Origin: Deltaproteobacteria bacterium
GTDB taxonomy: Bacteria > Desulfobacterota > Desulfobacteria > Desulfobacterales > SURF-15
Direction of reading: 5' to 3'
DNA length: 64,000 nt
Assembly: GCA_019309565.1 (NCBI GenBank)
Contig: JAFDFZ010000005.1
Span: 19,581 to 83,580, forward strand
Shown: positions 23,972 to 32,448 of the stretch, piece after piece
Layout of the letters: the number at the start of each line of letters is the position of its first letter
Numbering within the stretch: position 1 is the first letter of the stretch
The notes under the pieces: generated by a model
Databases searched by the model: none
Told to the model about the DNA's origin: nothing
What the model saw: the letters and a program-made list of their open reading frames with translations, nothing else
Translations under genes and position numbers: made by a program

Positions 23972-25900
23972 ATGAGTGCAGAACGCAATATTTACCTGAA
24001 AATGAAAACCTTGAAGGAAGCACGAGAGATTTTGTTCCAACAGTTTGCTGTTTCCGGAATCCTTTCAGAGGAATCGATTCCTGTACCCGAATCCATCGGC
24101 CGTGTGCTTTCTCAACCGGTTTTTGCAAAGCTTTGCTCTCCAAATTTTCATTCGGCCGCCATGGATGGTATAGCAGTCAGGGCCGAGGTAACCTTCGGAG
24201 CCAGCGATGCAAAACCCAAGAAACTTAAGATCGGCAAAGACGCCTTTTTTCTGAACACTGGCAATGTTTTGCCTGAAAATACCGATGCCGTGATTATGAT
24301 CGAACATGTTCATAAACTGGATGAAAACCATGTGCAAATAGAGGCGCCCGCCTTTCCCTGGCAATATGTTCGGAAGATGGGGGAAGATATCGTTGCCACA
24401 GAGCTTTTGTTTCCCCAAAATCACGTAATAACCCCTTACTGTGTAGGAGCGCTTCTTTCCGGTGGTATATTTACCGTATCGGTACGTAAAAAACCCCTGG
24501 TCCATATTATCCCAACTGGTTGCGAGCTTGTAAACTGGCGGCAAATCGATATTACGAATTTAAAACCGGGGCAGATTCTTGAAACCAATTCTTATGTGCT
24601 GGGCGGACTGGTGGATGCGGCAGGAGGAACTTATATTCGAAACGAGATTCTGCCGGATGATGTGGAAACGCTTAAGCGGGCAGTGTATGATGCGGTGCAA
24701 AGCGATGCTAATATCATTTTAACCGTGGGTGGATCATCGGCAGGCTCCGAGGACTATACAAGAAAGGTCATTGAAGAGCTTGGTGAGATCCTCGTCCATG
24801 GAGTTACCATAATGCCCGGCAAGCCCGTTATTATTGGGAAAATTAACCATAAGCCCGTATTTGGAATGCCGGGTTATCCGGTTTCAAACATTGTGGCCTT
24901 CGAACAGTTTGTTCAACCGATCATCTGTCGAATGCTCGGACAGCCTGAAATAAAAAGACCTACCATTCAGGTTGAACCTACCCGAAAAATTCCGTCAAAA
25001 CTTGGGGTGGAGGAATTTTTGCGGGTAAAGCTGGGCCAGGTAAAAAACCGGGTAGTGGCGACTCCACTTCCAAGGGGAGCCGGATCTATTACCAGCATAA
25101 CAGAAGCAGATGGTATCATTCGCATTCCCAATCACATCGAGGGGCTGAGGGAGCATGAACCCGTGGCTGCAGAACTGCTACGGCCGCTGGATTCGATTCA
25201 AAACACCATAGTTATCGTTGGAAGCCACGACAACACCCTTGATATTCTGGCAGACGAACTGCGTGCAAAAAAGAGTGATATGAGTCTCTCATCCAGTCAT
25301 GTGGGAAGCATCGGTGGATTGATGGCCATAAGAAGGGGGGGCTGCCATCTGGCAGGCTCTCACCTGCTTGATACCAAGGATGGTTCCTACAATATCTCCT
25401 ATATACGAAAATACATCCCCAACATCCCCGTAAAGTTAGTAAACCTTGTCATGAGGCAACAGGGGCTGATCATTCCTCCCGGCAACCCAAAGAAAATAAA
25501 GGGAATTGAAGATTTGAAGCGCACCGATATCCGCTTTATCAATCGCCAGACGGGATCGGGCACACGAATATTACTGGATTACAAACTTGAACAACTTCAG
25601 ATCGACCCGGCAAGCATCATTGGATATGATTCCGAAGAGTTCACCCATATGTCCGTTGCTGTGGCGGTGCTCGGTGGAAGGGCAGATGTGGGACTGGGAA
25701 TTTATGCAGCAGCCAAGGCGCTGGGACTCGATTTTATCCCTGTTGTCACCGAACAGTATGATCTTGTTATACCGCAAGAGCATTTTGAGTCGAAGAATAT
25801 TCAAATTCTTCTTGAGACCATATGTTCGCGGGAATTCAAAACCCGGGTCGATGCCCTGGGAGGATACAGCACCGAAAAGACGGGCACCATAATTCTGTAA
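23972..25900 (+). CDS. MoeA fused to a substrate-binding-protein-like domain
   Basis: A 642-residue fusion. Residues 1-410 are MoeA-like (FHSAAMDGIAVRAEVTFG, NTGNVLPENTDAVIMIEH, LTVGGSSAGSEDYT, VFGMPGYPVSNIVAFEQF). Residues 420-642 form a periplasmic-binding-protein-like (PBP) domain without signal peptide (VIVGSHDNTLDILADELR, SSSHVGSIGGLMAIRRGGCH, FINRQTGSGTRILLDYKL, ADVGLGIYAAAKALGLDF), as seen in molybdate/tungstate-sensing proteins. The fused domain could present oxyanion to the MoeA active site or sense metal. Such fusions are known in anaerobes and archaea. It is close to but distinct from moeA upstream. Confidence 0.9.
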   Translation: MSAERNIYLKMKTLKEAREILFQQFAVSGILSEESIPVPESIGRVLSQPVFAKLCSPNFHSAAMDGIAVRAEVTFGASDAKPKKLKIGKDAFFLNTGNVLPENTDAVIMIEHVHKLDENHVQIEAPAFPWQYVRKMGEDIVATELLFPQNHVITPYCVGALLSGGIFTVSVRKKPLVHIIPTGCELVNWRQIDITNLKPGQILETNSYVLGGLVDAAGGTYIRNEILPDDVETLKRAVYDAVQSDANIILTVGGSSAGSEDYTRKVIEELGEILVHGVTIMPGKPVIIGKINHKPVFGMPGYPVSNIVAFEQFVQPIICRMLGQPEIKRPTIQVEPTRKIPSKLGVEEFLRVKLGQVKNRVVATPLPRGAGSITSITEADGIIRIPNHIEGLREHEPVAAELLRPLDSIQNTIVIVGSHDNTLDILADELRAKKSDMSLSSSHVGSIGGLMAIRRGGCHLAGSHLLDTKDGSYNISYIRKYIPNIPVKLVNLVMRQQGLIIPPGNPKKIKGIEDLKRTDIRFINRQTGSGTRILLDYKLEQLQIDPASIIGYDSEEFTHMSVAVAVLGGRADVGLGIYAAAKALGLDFIPVVTEQYDLVIPQEHFESKNIQILLETICSREFKTRVDALGGYSTEKTGTIIL

Positions 25901-25919
25901 AAACCGGATTGAAAAACAC

Positions 25920-26333
25920 ATGAAATACAAACTTATTGATCATACGGCTGATTTCGGCATCCATGTATTCGGATCGGATATCAAGGCGCTTTTTGAAAAT
26001 GCGGCGCATGCCATGTTCGAGCTCATGATCGATACAGGTGAACTGAAAAGTTTAACAAAGCGGCAAATCGTTGTACAGGGAGATGATTGGCCCGATCTGA
26101 TGGTGAATTGGCTGCGCGAACTGCTTGCCATCTGGAATATTGACCAGCTTGTAGTGAAAGATACTGAAATTTTGTCCACCGCAGATTTTAAAATCGATGC
26201 CATCGTGAAAGCGGATCCATTCGATCCAACAAAACATGAGATTAAAATGGAGATAAAGGCGGTCACCTATCATCAAATTGATGTACACAGGGGCTCGACA
26301 GGATGGGAATCGAAAATTATATTTGATGTATAG
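25920..26333 (+). CDS. Archease, activator of RtcB
   Basis: A 137-residue archease-family protein: YKLIDHTADFGIHVFGSD at the N-terminus with the conserved HTAD acidic residues, the LMVNWLRELLAIWN segment, and the C-terminal VTYHQIDVHRG. Archease speeds RtcB guanylylation and allows multiple turnover of RNA ligation. rtcB follows 178 bases downstream, which supports the assignment. It begins 19 bases after the MoeA-PBP gene, so it may share its transcript. Confidence 0.93.
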   Translation: MKYKLIDHTADFGIHVFGSDIKALFENAAHAMFELMIDTGELKSLTKRQIVVQGDDWPDLMVNWLRELLAIWNIDQLVVKDTEILSTADFKIDAIVKADPFDPTKHEIKMEIKAVTYHQIDVHRGSTGWESKIIFDV

Positions 26334-26338
26334 TCACA

Positions 26339-26419
26339 AGCCTGCATGTCGTTAAGAGATAAAACATGAACTACTGACTTAAGCAGGCTGTCCGCCGCGG
26401 CTATGTTTACAATGGCCGC
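26339..26419 (+). ncRNA. Two consecutive hairpins between archease and rtcB
   Basis: The first is a 12-bp bulged stem: AGCCTGC (26339-26345) plus TTAAG (26352-26356) pair with the contiguous CTTAAGCAGGCT (26378-26389). The second is GCGGC/GCCGC (26397-26401 with 26415-26419) around 13 bases. It may be an RNA element in the rtcB leader or a terminator without T run. The function is unknown. Confidence 0.3.
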
Positions 26420-26511
26420 TGTGTGAGGTGGCGTTTAACTGCTGTTGCTTTGGGCCAAATAACGCTTCTGGCCTTTGTTAATAACTTTAAAACCCAATGG
26501 AATTTTAAAAA

Positions 26512-27951
26512 ATGATCGGACAATTAAAAAAAATAGACGAATATTGCTGGGAGCTGCCGAAAACAGGGCCCATGCGGGTGCCCGGCCGGGTTTATTGTAA
26601 GGATGACATGCTTAAAACCGCCGACCAGGGAGAACCTTTAAAACAGGTGGCCAACGTTGCCACGTTGCCTGGTATTGTCAGGGTTTCCCTTGCAATGCCT
26701 GATATTCACTGGGGATACGGCTTTCCAATCGGTGGAGTGGCTGCTTTTAACTGGGAATCGGGGATCGTATCTCCCGGAGGGGTAGGCTACGACATCAACT
26801 GCGGGGTGCGCCTTGCCACCACGTCATTGACCGAGAAGGAAGTGAGAGAAAAACTCGCAGATCTCATCAACGTACTCTATCAAGACATTCCCTCTGGTGT
26901 GGGATCGACCGGTTTTATCAAGCTTTCCAGCCAGGAAGAAAAAAAAGTGCTCACCCAGGGAAGCCTCTGGGCCTTGAGACAGGGGTTTGGTGAAGATGCC
27001 GATATTGAACACACCGAGGACCGTGGCTGTTTATCTGGCGCAGATCCCGAAATTATAAGTCAAAGGGCAATGGAAAGGGGCCAAAAACAGCTTGGTACGC
27101 TGGGTTCCGGGAATCATTTTCTTGAAGTCGCGGTTGTGGAAAAAATTTACGACCCCACGACCGCGGATGTATTCGGACTGTTTGAAGGCCAAGTCACCGT
27201 GATGCTTCATACAGGTTCAAGAGGATTCGGCTATCAGGTGTGTGATGACTTTTTGGCCTTTATGACCAAGCATATGAAAAATATGGGCATTGAACTGCCG
27301 GATCGTCAGCTTGCCTGTGCCTGGATACAATCCGAAGAGGGTCGCCGCTATTTAAGTGCAATGGCCTGTGCGGCAAATTATGCCTGGGCCAACCGTCAAA
27401 TCCTGCTTCACAGGGCAAGAGAGATTTTTCAAAAAGTGTTTCAAATCCCACCGCGCGATCTTCAGATGAACCTGCTGTACGATGTTTGTCATAACATAGC
27501 AAAAAAAGAGGTTCACCTTATCGACGGCAAGGAGATGACCGTATGTGTCCATCGAAAGGGTGCCACCCGGGCATTCCCCCCCGGTCATCCCGGGTTGAAT
27601 GAAAAATACCGCACCGTCGGCCAGCCCATTCTCATACCGGGCGATATGGGAACCTCCTCCTATGTGCTGGTGGGCACCGACAAAGCAATGAAGGAAACGT
27701 TCGGATCCACCTGCCATGGTGCCGGTCGGGTGTTGAGCCGAAAGGCAGCAAAAAAGAAAAGCAAGGGAAGAGCCATTCATCGTGAACTGGAAGATCGTGG
27801 AATTGTGGTGAAATGGACCGGTCGATCGACTCTGGCAGAGGAAATGCCCGATGCTTACAAGGACGTCAACGAGGTGGTCGATGTGGTTCACGGTGCTGGA
27901 ATATCCCGCAAGGTGGCCAAGCTGCGGCCGATTGGAGTGGTGAAAGGATAA
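26512..27951 (+). CDS. rtcB: RNA-splicing ligase RtcB
   Basis: GTP- and manganese-dependent ligase that joins RNA 2',3'-cyclic phosphate (or 3'-phosphate) to 5'-hydroxyl ends, for RNA repair or tRNA-type splicing. The 479 residues show GGVGYDINCGVRL with the metal-binding Asp and Cys, TLGSGNHFLEV, LHTGSRGFGYQV, and GSTCHGAGRVLSR with the His that carries GMP. All key positions are intact. Archease lies directly upstream. No rtcA or rtcR regulator is in the window. Confidence 0.96.
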   Translation: MIGQLKKIDEYCWELPKTGPMRVPGRVYCKDDMLKTADQGEPLKQVANVATLPGIVRVSLAMPDIHWGYGFPIGGVAAFNWESGIVSPGGVGYDINCGVRLATTSLTEKEVREKLADLINVLYQDIPSGVGSTGFIKLSSQEEKKVLTQGSLWALRQGFGEDADIEHTEDRGCLSGADPEIISQRAMERGQKQLGTLGSGNHFLEVAVVEKIYDPTTADVFGLFEGQVTVMLHTGSRGFGYQVCDDFLAFMTKHMKNMGIELPDRQLACAWIQSEEGRRYLSAMACAANYAWANRQILLHRAREIFQKVFQIPPRDLQMNLLYDVCHNIAKKEVHLIDGKEMTVCVHRKGATRAFPPGHPGLNEKYRTVGQPILIPGDMGTSSYVLVGTDKAMKETFGSTCHGAGRVLSRKAAKKKSKGRAIHRELEDRGIVVKWTGRSTLAEEMPDAYKDVNEVVDVVHGAGISRKVAKLRPIGVVKG

Positions 27952-28036
27952 TCTTGACACATGAAATGCAAGATATGAAATCGAAGCGCTTTGGCCGGCT
28001 GAAAAACCACGACTCAACCAACAGGGTGTTCGGCTT

Positions 28037-28870
28037 ATGAACCCGTTACAGGCGATCGCTCTGGGAGTTCTCCAGGGATTGACCGAGTTTCTACCGGTAA
28101 GCAGCTCCGGTCATCTCGTCTTGCTTCAACACCTTTTCGGCATCAAAGAACCCGAGCTTCTGTTTGATATCAGCCTGCACCTGGGAACCCTGATCGCTGT
28201 TTGTGTCATTTTTTTCAAAGAAATCCGCTCCCTGCTCCTCACCCTGCTTCATCTGCCAGCCGTGGTTCAATCTTCTGACCGCCTTGTGAGCGTCTACAAA
28301 GACAATGAAGATGTCCGCATGATTGCATTTATCGGGCTGGGAAGCACCCCCACTGCAATCATCGGAATTCTCTTACACAAAAAAGCGAATCAACTGTTCG
28401 TAAATATATGGATGGTTGGTGTCATGCTGGTGATAACCGGCATCTTTTTGTGGACCACACGGTTTGCTTTGCCCGAAGGTAGAACTCCCCGACGGATGAA
28501 TGCAGGGCATGCTTTAACCATCGGCCTTGTCCAGGGAATGGCAATCTTGCCGGGTGTCTCTAGATCCGGCTCGACCATATCCGTAGCGCTATTGTTGGGA
28601 ATCAAGCGTGAAAATTCCGCAAGATATTCGTTTTTATTATCAATTCCAGCAATTGTCGGTGCCTTGATCATGGAGCTGAATTCAGATAGAATGCATTCAT
28701 CGGTATCGATAGAGGCGCTTCTTTCAGGAACCGCAGCAGCGGCAATCGTGGGATTCATGGCATTGAAAATCCTGCTGCGTGTCATCAAAGGCGGGCATTT
28801 ATATTTCTTTTCACCTTACTGCTGGCTGATAGGGTGTGTTGCTATCGTTTCGGCCGCTATACAGGGATGA
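28037..28870 (+). CDS. uppP: Undecaprenyl-diphosphatase
   Basis: Integral membrane enzyme (BacA/UppP family) that dephosphorylates undecaprenyl diphosphate to recycle the lipid carrier for wall and O-antigen synthesis. The 277 residues carry both signature regions: GLTEFLPVSSSGHLVLLQH near residue 13 and LPGVSRSGSTISVALLLGI near residue 172, with about eight hydrophobic segments. It begins 86 bases after rtcB, and the phosphomannomutase gene follows 31 bases later. Confidence 0.96.
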   Translation: MNPLQAIALGVLQGLTEFLPVSSSGHLVLLQHLFGIKEPELLFDISLHLGTLIAVCVIFFKEIRSLLLTLLHLPAVVQSSDRLVSVYKDNEDVRMIAFIGLGSTPTAIIGILLHKKANQLFVNIWMVGVMLVITGIFLWTTRFALPEGRTPRRMNAGHALTIGLVQGMAILPGVSRSGSTISVALLLGIKRENSARYSFLLSIPAIVGALIMELNSDRMHSSVSIEALLSGTAAAAIVGFMALKILLRVIKGGHLYFFSPYCWLIGCVAIVSAAIQG

Positions 28871-28901
28871 AGATTCATCTAAGCTGAAAGGGAGAAACGG
28901 A

Positions 28902-30254
28902 ATGAATCCAGAAATTTTCAGAGAGTATGATATCAGGGGTATTGCAGGCAAGGACATGACCGAAACCGATGTTTTTGAGATCGGAAAAGCGGTAGGAACA
29001 TACCTTGTTCAGCGAGGACGTCGAAAACTTACGGTAGGAAAGGACTGCCGGACAACCTCCGATTCCTATGCTGAAAAAATCACTGAGGGTTTGCTCTCAA
29101 CAGGCTGTGATGTGGTTCAGCTGGGAACATGTCCCACACCGGTGTTTTATTTCTCTATAAAGCACCTTGAAAAAGAGGGGGGAGTGATGGTGACCGCCAG
29201 CCACAATCCACCTGAATACAATGGGTTTAAGCTTTGTATCGGGCTTGACTCCATTCACGGCTCAGGGATACAGGAAATTCGGAAGATCGTAGACAACAAG
29301 GCTTACGAACACGGAAGCGGCTCGCTGTCCTCGGTGGATGTGATTACTCCATACAGGAAATTTATCGAAAGCAATATAAAAATAACCCGCCCCCTCAGGG
29401 TTGGCGTTGACGCGGGCAACGGTACCGCCGGGGTGGTGGCCGTGCCTATTATGAAAAACCTCAACTGCGAAGTCCATGATATCTACTGTGAGATGGACGG
29501 CACTTTTCCCAATCATGAAGCAGACCCAACGGTACTTGAGAACATGAAAGGTCTGATCGCACTGGTTACGGAAAATGCACTGGATATCGGCATCGGTTAC
29601 GATGGGGACGGCGATCGTCTCGGTGTTGTGGACAAATCGGGAAACATCGTGTTTGGAGATAAACTGCTTATTATTTTCTCAAGAGAGATTCTTTCCCGCA
29701 AACCGGGCGCTACCTTTATATCCGAGGTTAAATGCTCTCAAACCTTGTATGACGATATAGAAAAACACGGCGGCCGTGCGATTATGTGGAAGACAGGGCA
29801 TTCTCTTATAAAGAAAAAAATGAAAGAGGAAAAAGCTGAGCTGGCAGGGGAGATGAGCGGGCATATGTTCTTTGCAGACCGGTACTTTGGATACGATGAT
29901 GCCATCTATGCGTCTTGCAGGCTCCTTGAAATTTTATCTGATACCGGAAAAGATGTTTCAGAGCTTTTATCGGATGTGCCCAAAACATATACGACCCCGG
30001 AAATCCGGATCGAGTGTCCGGACCACATCAAATTTGAAGTGGTAAGGCGGGTGACCGAGCACTTTCGTAAACGTAACAAGATTATCGATATCGATGGGGT
30101 TCGCGTTCTGTTCGATGATGGCTGGGGATTGGTTCGGGCCTCCAATACACAGCCGGTGTTGGTGCTTAGATTCGAAGCACGCTCGGAACAGCGGCTTAAG
30201 GAAATAAAAGATCATGTGGGATCCGTTCTGGCCGAGATTAAAAAAGACGTATAA
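28902..30254 (+). CDS. Phosphomannomutase/phosphoglucomutase
   Basis: Interconverts hexose 6- and 1-phosphates for exopolysaccharide and lipopolysaccharide precursors. The 450 residues show the alpha-D-phosphohexomutase signatures: YDIRGIAG, the phosphoserine loop VTASHNPPEYNGF, the metal loop GYDGDGDRLGVVD, the sugar-binding GEMSGHMFF, and the C-terminal RASNTQPVLVLRFEA. Start ATG 28902 is set by GGGAG and GGA just before; the frame opens farther upstream within uppP. Whether it acts mainly on mannose or glucose (ManB/AlgC type) cannot be told by eye. Confidence 0.94.
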   Translation: MNPEIFREYDIRGIAGKDMTETDVFEIGKAVGTYLVQRGRRKLTVGKDCRTTSDSYAEKITEGLLSTGCDVVQLGTCPTPVFYFSIKHLEKEGGVMVTASHNPPEYNGFKLCIGLDSIHGSGIQEIRKIVDNKAYEHGSGSLSSVDVITPYRKFIESNIKITRPLRVGVDAGNGTAGVVAVPIMKNLNCEVHDIYCEMDGTFPNHEADPTVLENMKGLIALVTENALDIGIGYDGDGDRLGVVDKSGNIVFGDKLLIIFSREILSRKPGATFISEVKCSQTLYDDIEKHGGRAIMWKTGHSLIKKKMKEEKAELAGEMSGHMFFADRYFGYDDAIYASCRLLEILSDTGKDVSELLSDVPKTYTTPEIRIECPDHIKFEVVRRVTEHFRKRNKIIDIDGVRVLFDDGWGLVRASNTQPVLVLRFEARSEQRLKEIKDHVGSVLAEIKKDV

Positions 30255-30291
30255 AATCAGATTGTTAAAAATTCATACGGCGGCAGCAGGA

Positions 30292-30480
30292 TTAAGCCTC
30301 AACAGAAGAGGCGCTCTGTTTTTGAAGAAGTCTGTTCCACAGACCGTCGTCTGAGTTGTACCAATTGGCGGATTTTTCATGGGTGTCTATTAAGCAAACG
30401 ATATGGTCGGGTTTCCGGTTGAGCTCGAAATGAAATGAAACTTCTTCGTAACCATTAACACACTCATCTAAATATAACAT
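30292..30480 (-). CDS. Small hypothetical protein, 62 residues
   Basis: Read from ATG 30480, which has an excellent GGAGGGGGAG ribosome-binding site 9 bases before. The protein starts MLYLDECVNGYEEVSFHFEL, is acidic and aromatic-rich, and ends QKQSASSVEA. No family recognised. It is convergent with the mutase gene and is preceded by the inverted-repeat-rich island. The strong ribosome-binding site makes it likely to be real despite its size. Confidence 0.6.
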   Translation of the reverse strand: MLYLDECVNGYEEVSFHFELNRKPDHIVCLIDTHEKSANWYNSDDGLWNRLLQKQSASSVEA

Positions 30481-30652
30481 ACGGCTTAACTCCCCCTCCA
30501 AGCTTCTTAGATAATGATACAAGCAAGAAAAACGAACAACCTGAAGCGAAGAATTTAAAGAATATCCAGGCTCCTCGTTTAGTTATATATCGGCACTCAT
30601 TGAAAATACCTTAGCGGCAAGTACTAAAATCAGCTGTTACCTGAATCTTGCA
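30481..30652. other. AT-rich gap upstream of the 62-residue gene
   Basis: This stretch presumably holds the minus-strand promoter for the small gene. No other structure is evident before the island begins at 30653. Confidence 0.4.
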
Positions 30653-30975
30653 TGAAAATTAATGAGAACTTAGGATACCCCCCAAATTGAAAGAGTTTGC
30701 TTAAATTTGAGCTGTAATTCCAAGTATCTAAAAAGTAAAAAGGAAGGTAGTCGATTTTATCTCATTAATTTTCACCTTTCAGGCGAGCCGGAGGCTTCCA
30801 TCTGCTGTGTTATTAAGGGCTCGCAATAGGTACACTATGGCTTCGCCCTTAAGTGCCCCCGCTTGAGGCGGGATCACACATCTGATTTTTTCAGACTAAA
30901 GTGTACGACTTGCAGATGAAACCCTCCGACTCGTGCAAAATCCAGGTGTTAACTTAGGGGGGAACAAAAACCGGA
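30653..30975. repeat. Structured intergenic island with nested inverted repeats
   Basis: A gene-free segment holding several inverted repeats: a perfect 15-bp pair (30653-30667 with 30760-30774); a 22-bp pair with 19 matches (30784-30805 with 30912-30933); an 8-bp pair TTAAGGGC/GCCCTTAA (30813-30820 with 30845-30852); and a 7-bp pair GTACACT/AGTGTAC (30830-30836 with 30900-30906) whose left arm lies in the loop of the 8-bp pair, so a pseudoknot is possible. Small hairpins CCCGC/GCGGG and CTGATTTTTTCAG lie inside. It may be a structured RNA or a MITE-like element. Confidence 0.6.
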
Positions 30976-31029
30976 AACCAAATGGAGCAGCTCCGGTCCA
31001 ACGCATGCATTCATGCACCGCCTGACAGC

Positions 31030-31596
31030 TCAGCAACCTCTTTGCGGATCATGATCGATGATCCACTGAACAGCATCAAGAAGATCATCGGCCACGTGAT
31101 CAACAAGGCTTTTCTCAGCAAGCATCTTCTCTGGGCTTCTTCCATTTCCGGTTCTAACCAAAACAGCAAAGCCACAGCCTGCATTCCGGGCGCACTGCAT
31201 ATCTTTAACACTGTCACCTACAAGATAAGCATTTGAAAGTTTGATATCATAACGGCTTTGTGCCTCAAAAATCAGACCCGGCTTGGGTTTTCTGCAATTG
31301 CATTCTTCTTCCGGTAGATGGGGACAGAAAAAAATATCTTCGATTCGCCCCCCGCAACTTACCACGGCATGCAGCATTTTCACATGTATGTGTTCCAGCT
31401 CGGCCAGTGACATAAGCTTCCGATGAACCGCCGACTGATTGGTAATAAGGAAAGTTGTAAATCCATGTACCGTAAGACGCCGCAGTGCTTCCAGACTGCC
31501 GGGGATGAAATGAAACTCCGCCCAGCTTTTTATATAATCCGCAGAGTCCTCATTTATGACGCCGTCCCGATCTAAAAACACAACTTTTGTTAACAT
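31030..31596 (-). CDS. gmhB: D-glycero-beta-D-manno-heptose 1,7-bisphosphate 7-phosphatase
   Basis: HAD-superfamily phosphatase of LPS heptose synthesis. The 188 residues show the nucleophile motif VVFLDRDGVIN near the N-terminus, FLITNQSAV (motif II), the zinc-binding loop CPHLPEEECNCRKPKPG typical of GmhB, and the acidic motif LVGDSVKDMQCA. Start ATG 31596 (MLTKVVF) fits family N-termini; a TTG 21 bases earlier is also open. It is probably the last gene of the minus-strand unit hsp20-lon-rlpA-gmhB. Confidence 0.9.
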   Translation of the reverse strand: MLTKVVFLDRDGVINEDSADYIKSWAEFHFIPGSLEALRRLTVHGFTTFLITNQSAVHRKLMSLAELEHIHVKMLHAVVSCGGRIEDIFFCPHLPEEECNCRKPKPGLIFEAQSRYDIKLSNAYLVGDSVKDMQCARNAGCGFAVLVRTGNGRSPEKMLAEKSLVDHVADDLLDAVQWIIDHDPQRGC

Positions 31597-31638
31597 TTTC
31601 AAATCTTCCGGGAACAATCAAAAGTTTAAGAAAACAAA

Positions 31639-32430
31639 TCATTGCTCGGCCACTGCGAAAGCATCCGGGAATCCTCTTTGCACAAGGAACGATTCGTGTT
31701 CTTCGGCTGTTCTCAGATTCGAGAACTTACCAACCCGAACCCGGTAAAAAACACCGGCTCCGGAATCAAAGACAGAGATTCGAACATTCTTGAACTTATT
31801 TTCAAGCCGACGCTTCAGTTCCTCTGCATTTTTTCGGTTTTCAAACGAACCCACCTGGATGGTGAAGTTTCCGGAATAAAAATCCGTCGGGATATACGAT
31901 CTCTTGCTGCCCGAACCGGAAACCGCTCTGCCCAATGCCACCACTTCAACCGGTGCCGTGCCGGGACCGACGATATCGATTTTCTTGGCCGCTGTATACG
32001 ACAAATCGATAATTCTTCCCCGAACAAACGGTCCCCGATCGTTTATTCTCACCTCAACCGTTCTGTTGTTCTTAAGATTACGAACCCGAACGTAAGTGCC
32101 CAGGGGCAAGGTCTTATGAGCACCTGTCATGGCGTACATGTCATATATTTCACCATTGGCGGTTTTTCTTCCGTGAAATTCTTTTCCATACCAGGAGGCG
32201 ATTCCGCGTTGTTTAAAACCAGTTGCATCAGGAAGCGGCTGATACCATTTACCAAAAACTTTATATGGCTTCGGGTAGTGTGGAGGAGTTGGGGGGGGAG
32301 AAACCACAGAACAGCTTGCAGAAACAATCACCATTGAGCAGCCAAGAGCCAGGAACCGGGGCAGCTTCGGAATGCTGTAAATTAGAACCGTCAGATTTTT
32401 TCGAAAATGATGCCTTAGTTTCAAGTCCAT
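31639..32430 (-). CDS. rlpA: RlpA-family septal lytic transglycosylase lipoprotein with SPOR domain
   Basis: A 263-residue exported lipoprotein. A hydrophobic N-terminal segment ends in the lipobox-like VSASC near residue 40. The double-psi beta-barrel RlpA domain follows (GIASWYGKEFHGRKTANGE, RVRNLKNNRTVEVRINDRGP, RIIDLSYTAAKKI), then a linker and a C-terminal SPOR domain (FTIQVGSFENRKNAEELKRR). RlpA enzymes cleave naked glycan strands at the septum, where the SPOR domain targets them. It starts 18 bases after lon with no clear ribosome-binding site. Confidence 0.92.
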   Translation of the reverse strand: MDLKLRHHFRKNLTVLIYSIPKLPRFLALGCSMVIVSASCSVVSPPPTPPHYPKPYKVFGKWYQPLPDATGFKQRGIASWYGKEFHGRKTANGEIYDMYAMTGAHKTLPLGTYVRVRNLKNNRTVEVRINDRGPFVRGRIIDLSYTAAKKIDIVGPGTAPVEVVALGRAVSGSGSKRSYIPTDFYSGNFTIQVGSFENRKNAEELKRRLENKFKNVRISVFDSGAGVFYRVRVGKFSNLRTAEEHESFLVQRGFPDAFAVAEQ

Positions 32431-32448
32431 TCAAGAATGTATCTGTAA

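Noticed and set aside
30784..30933. Intact insertion sequence bounded by the 22-bp inverted repeats
   Set aside because: Only about 105 bases lie between the arms, with no transposase frame.
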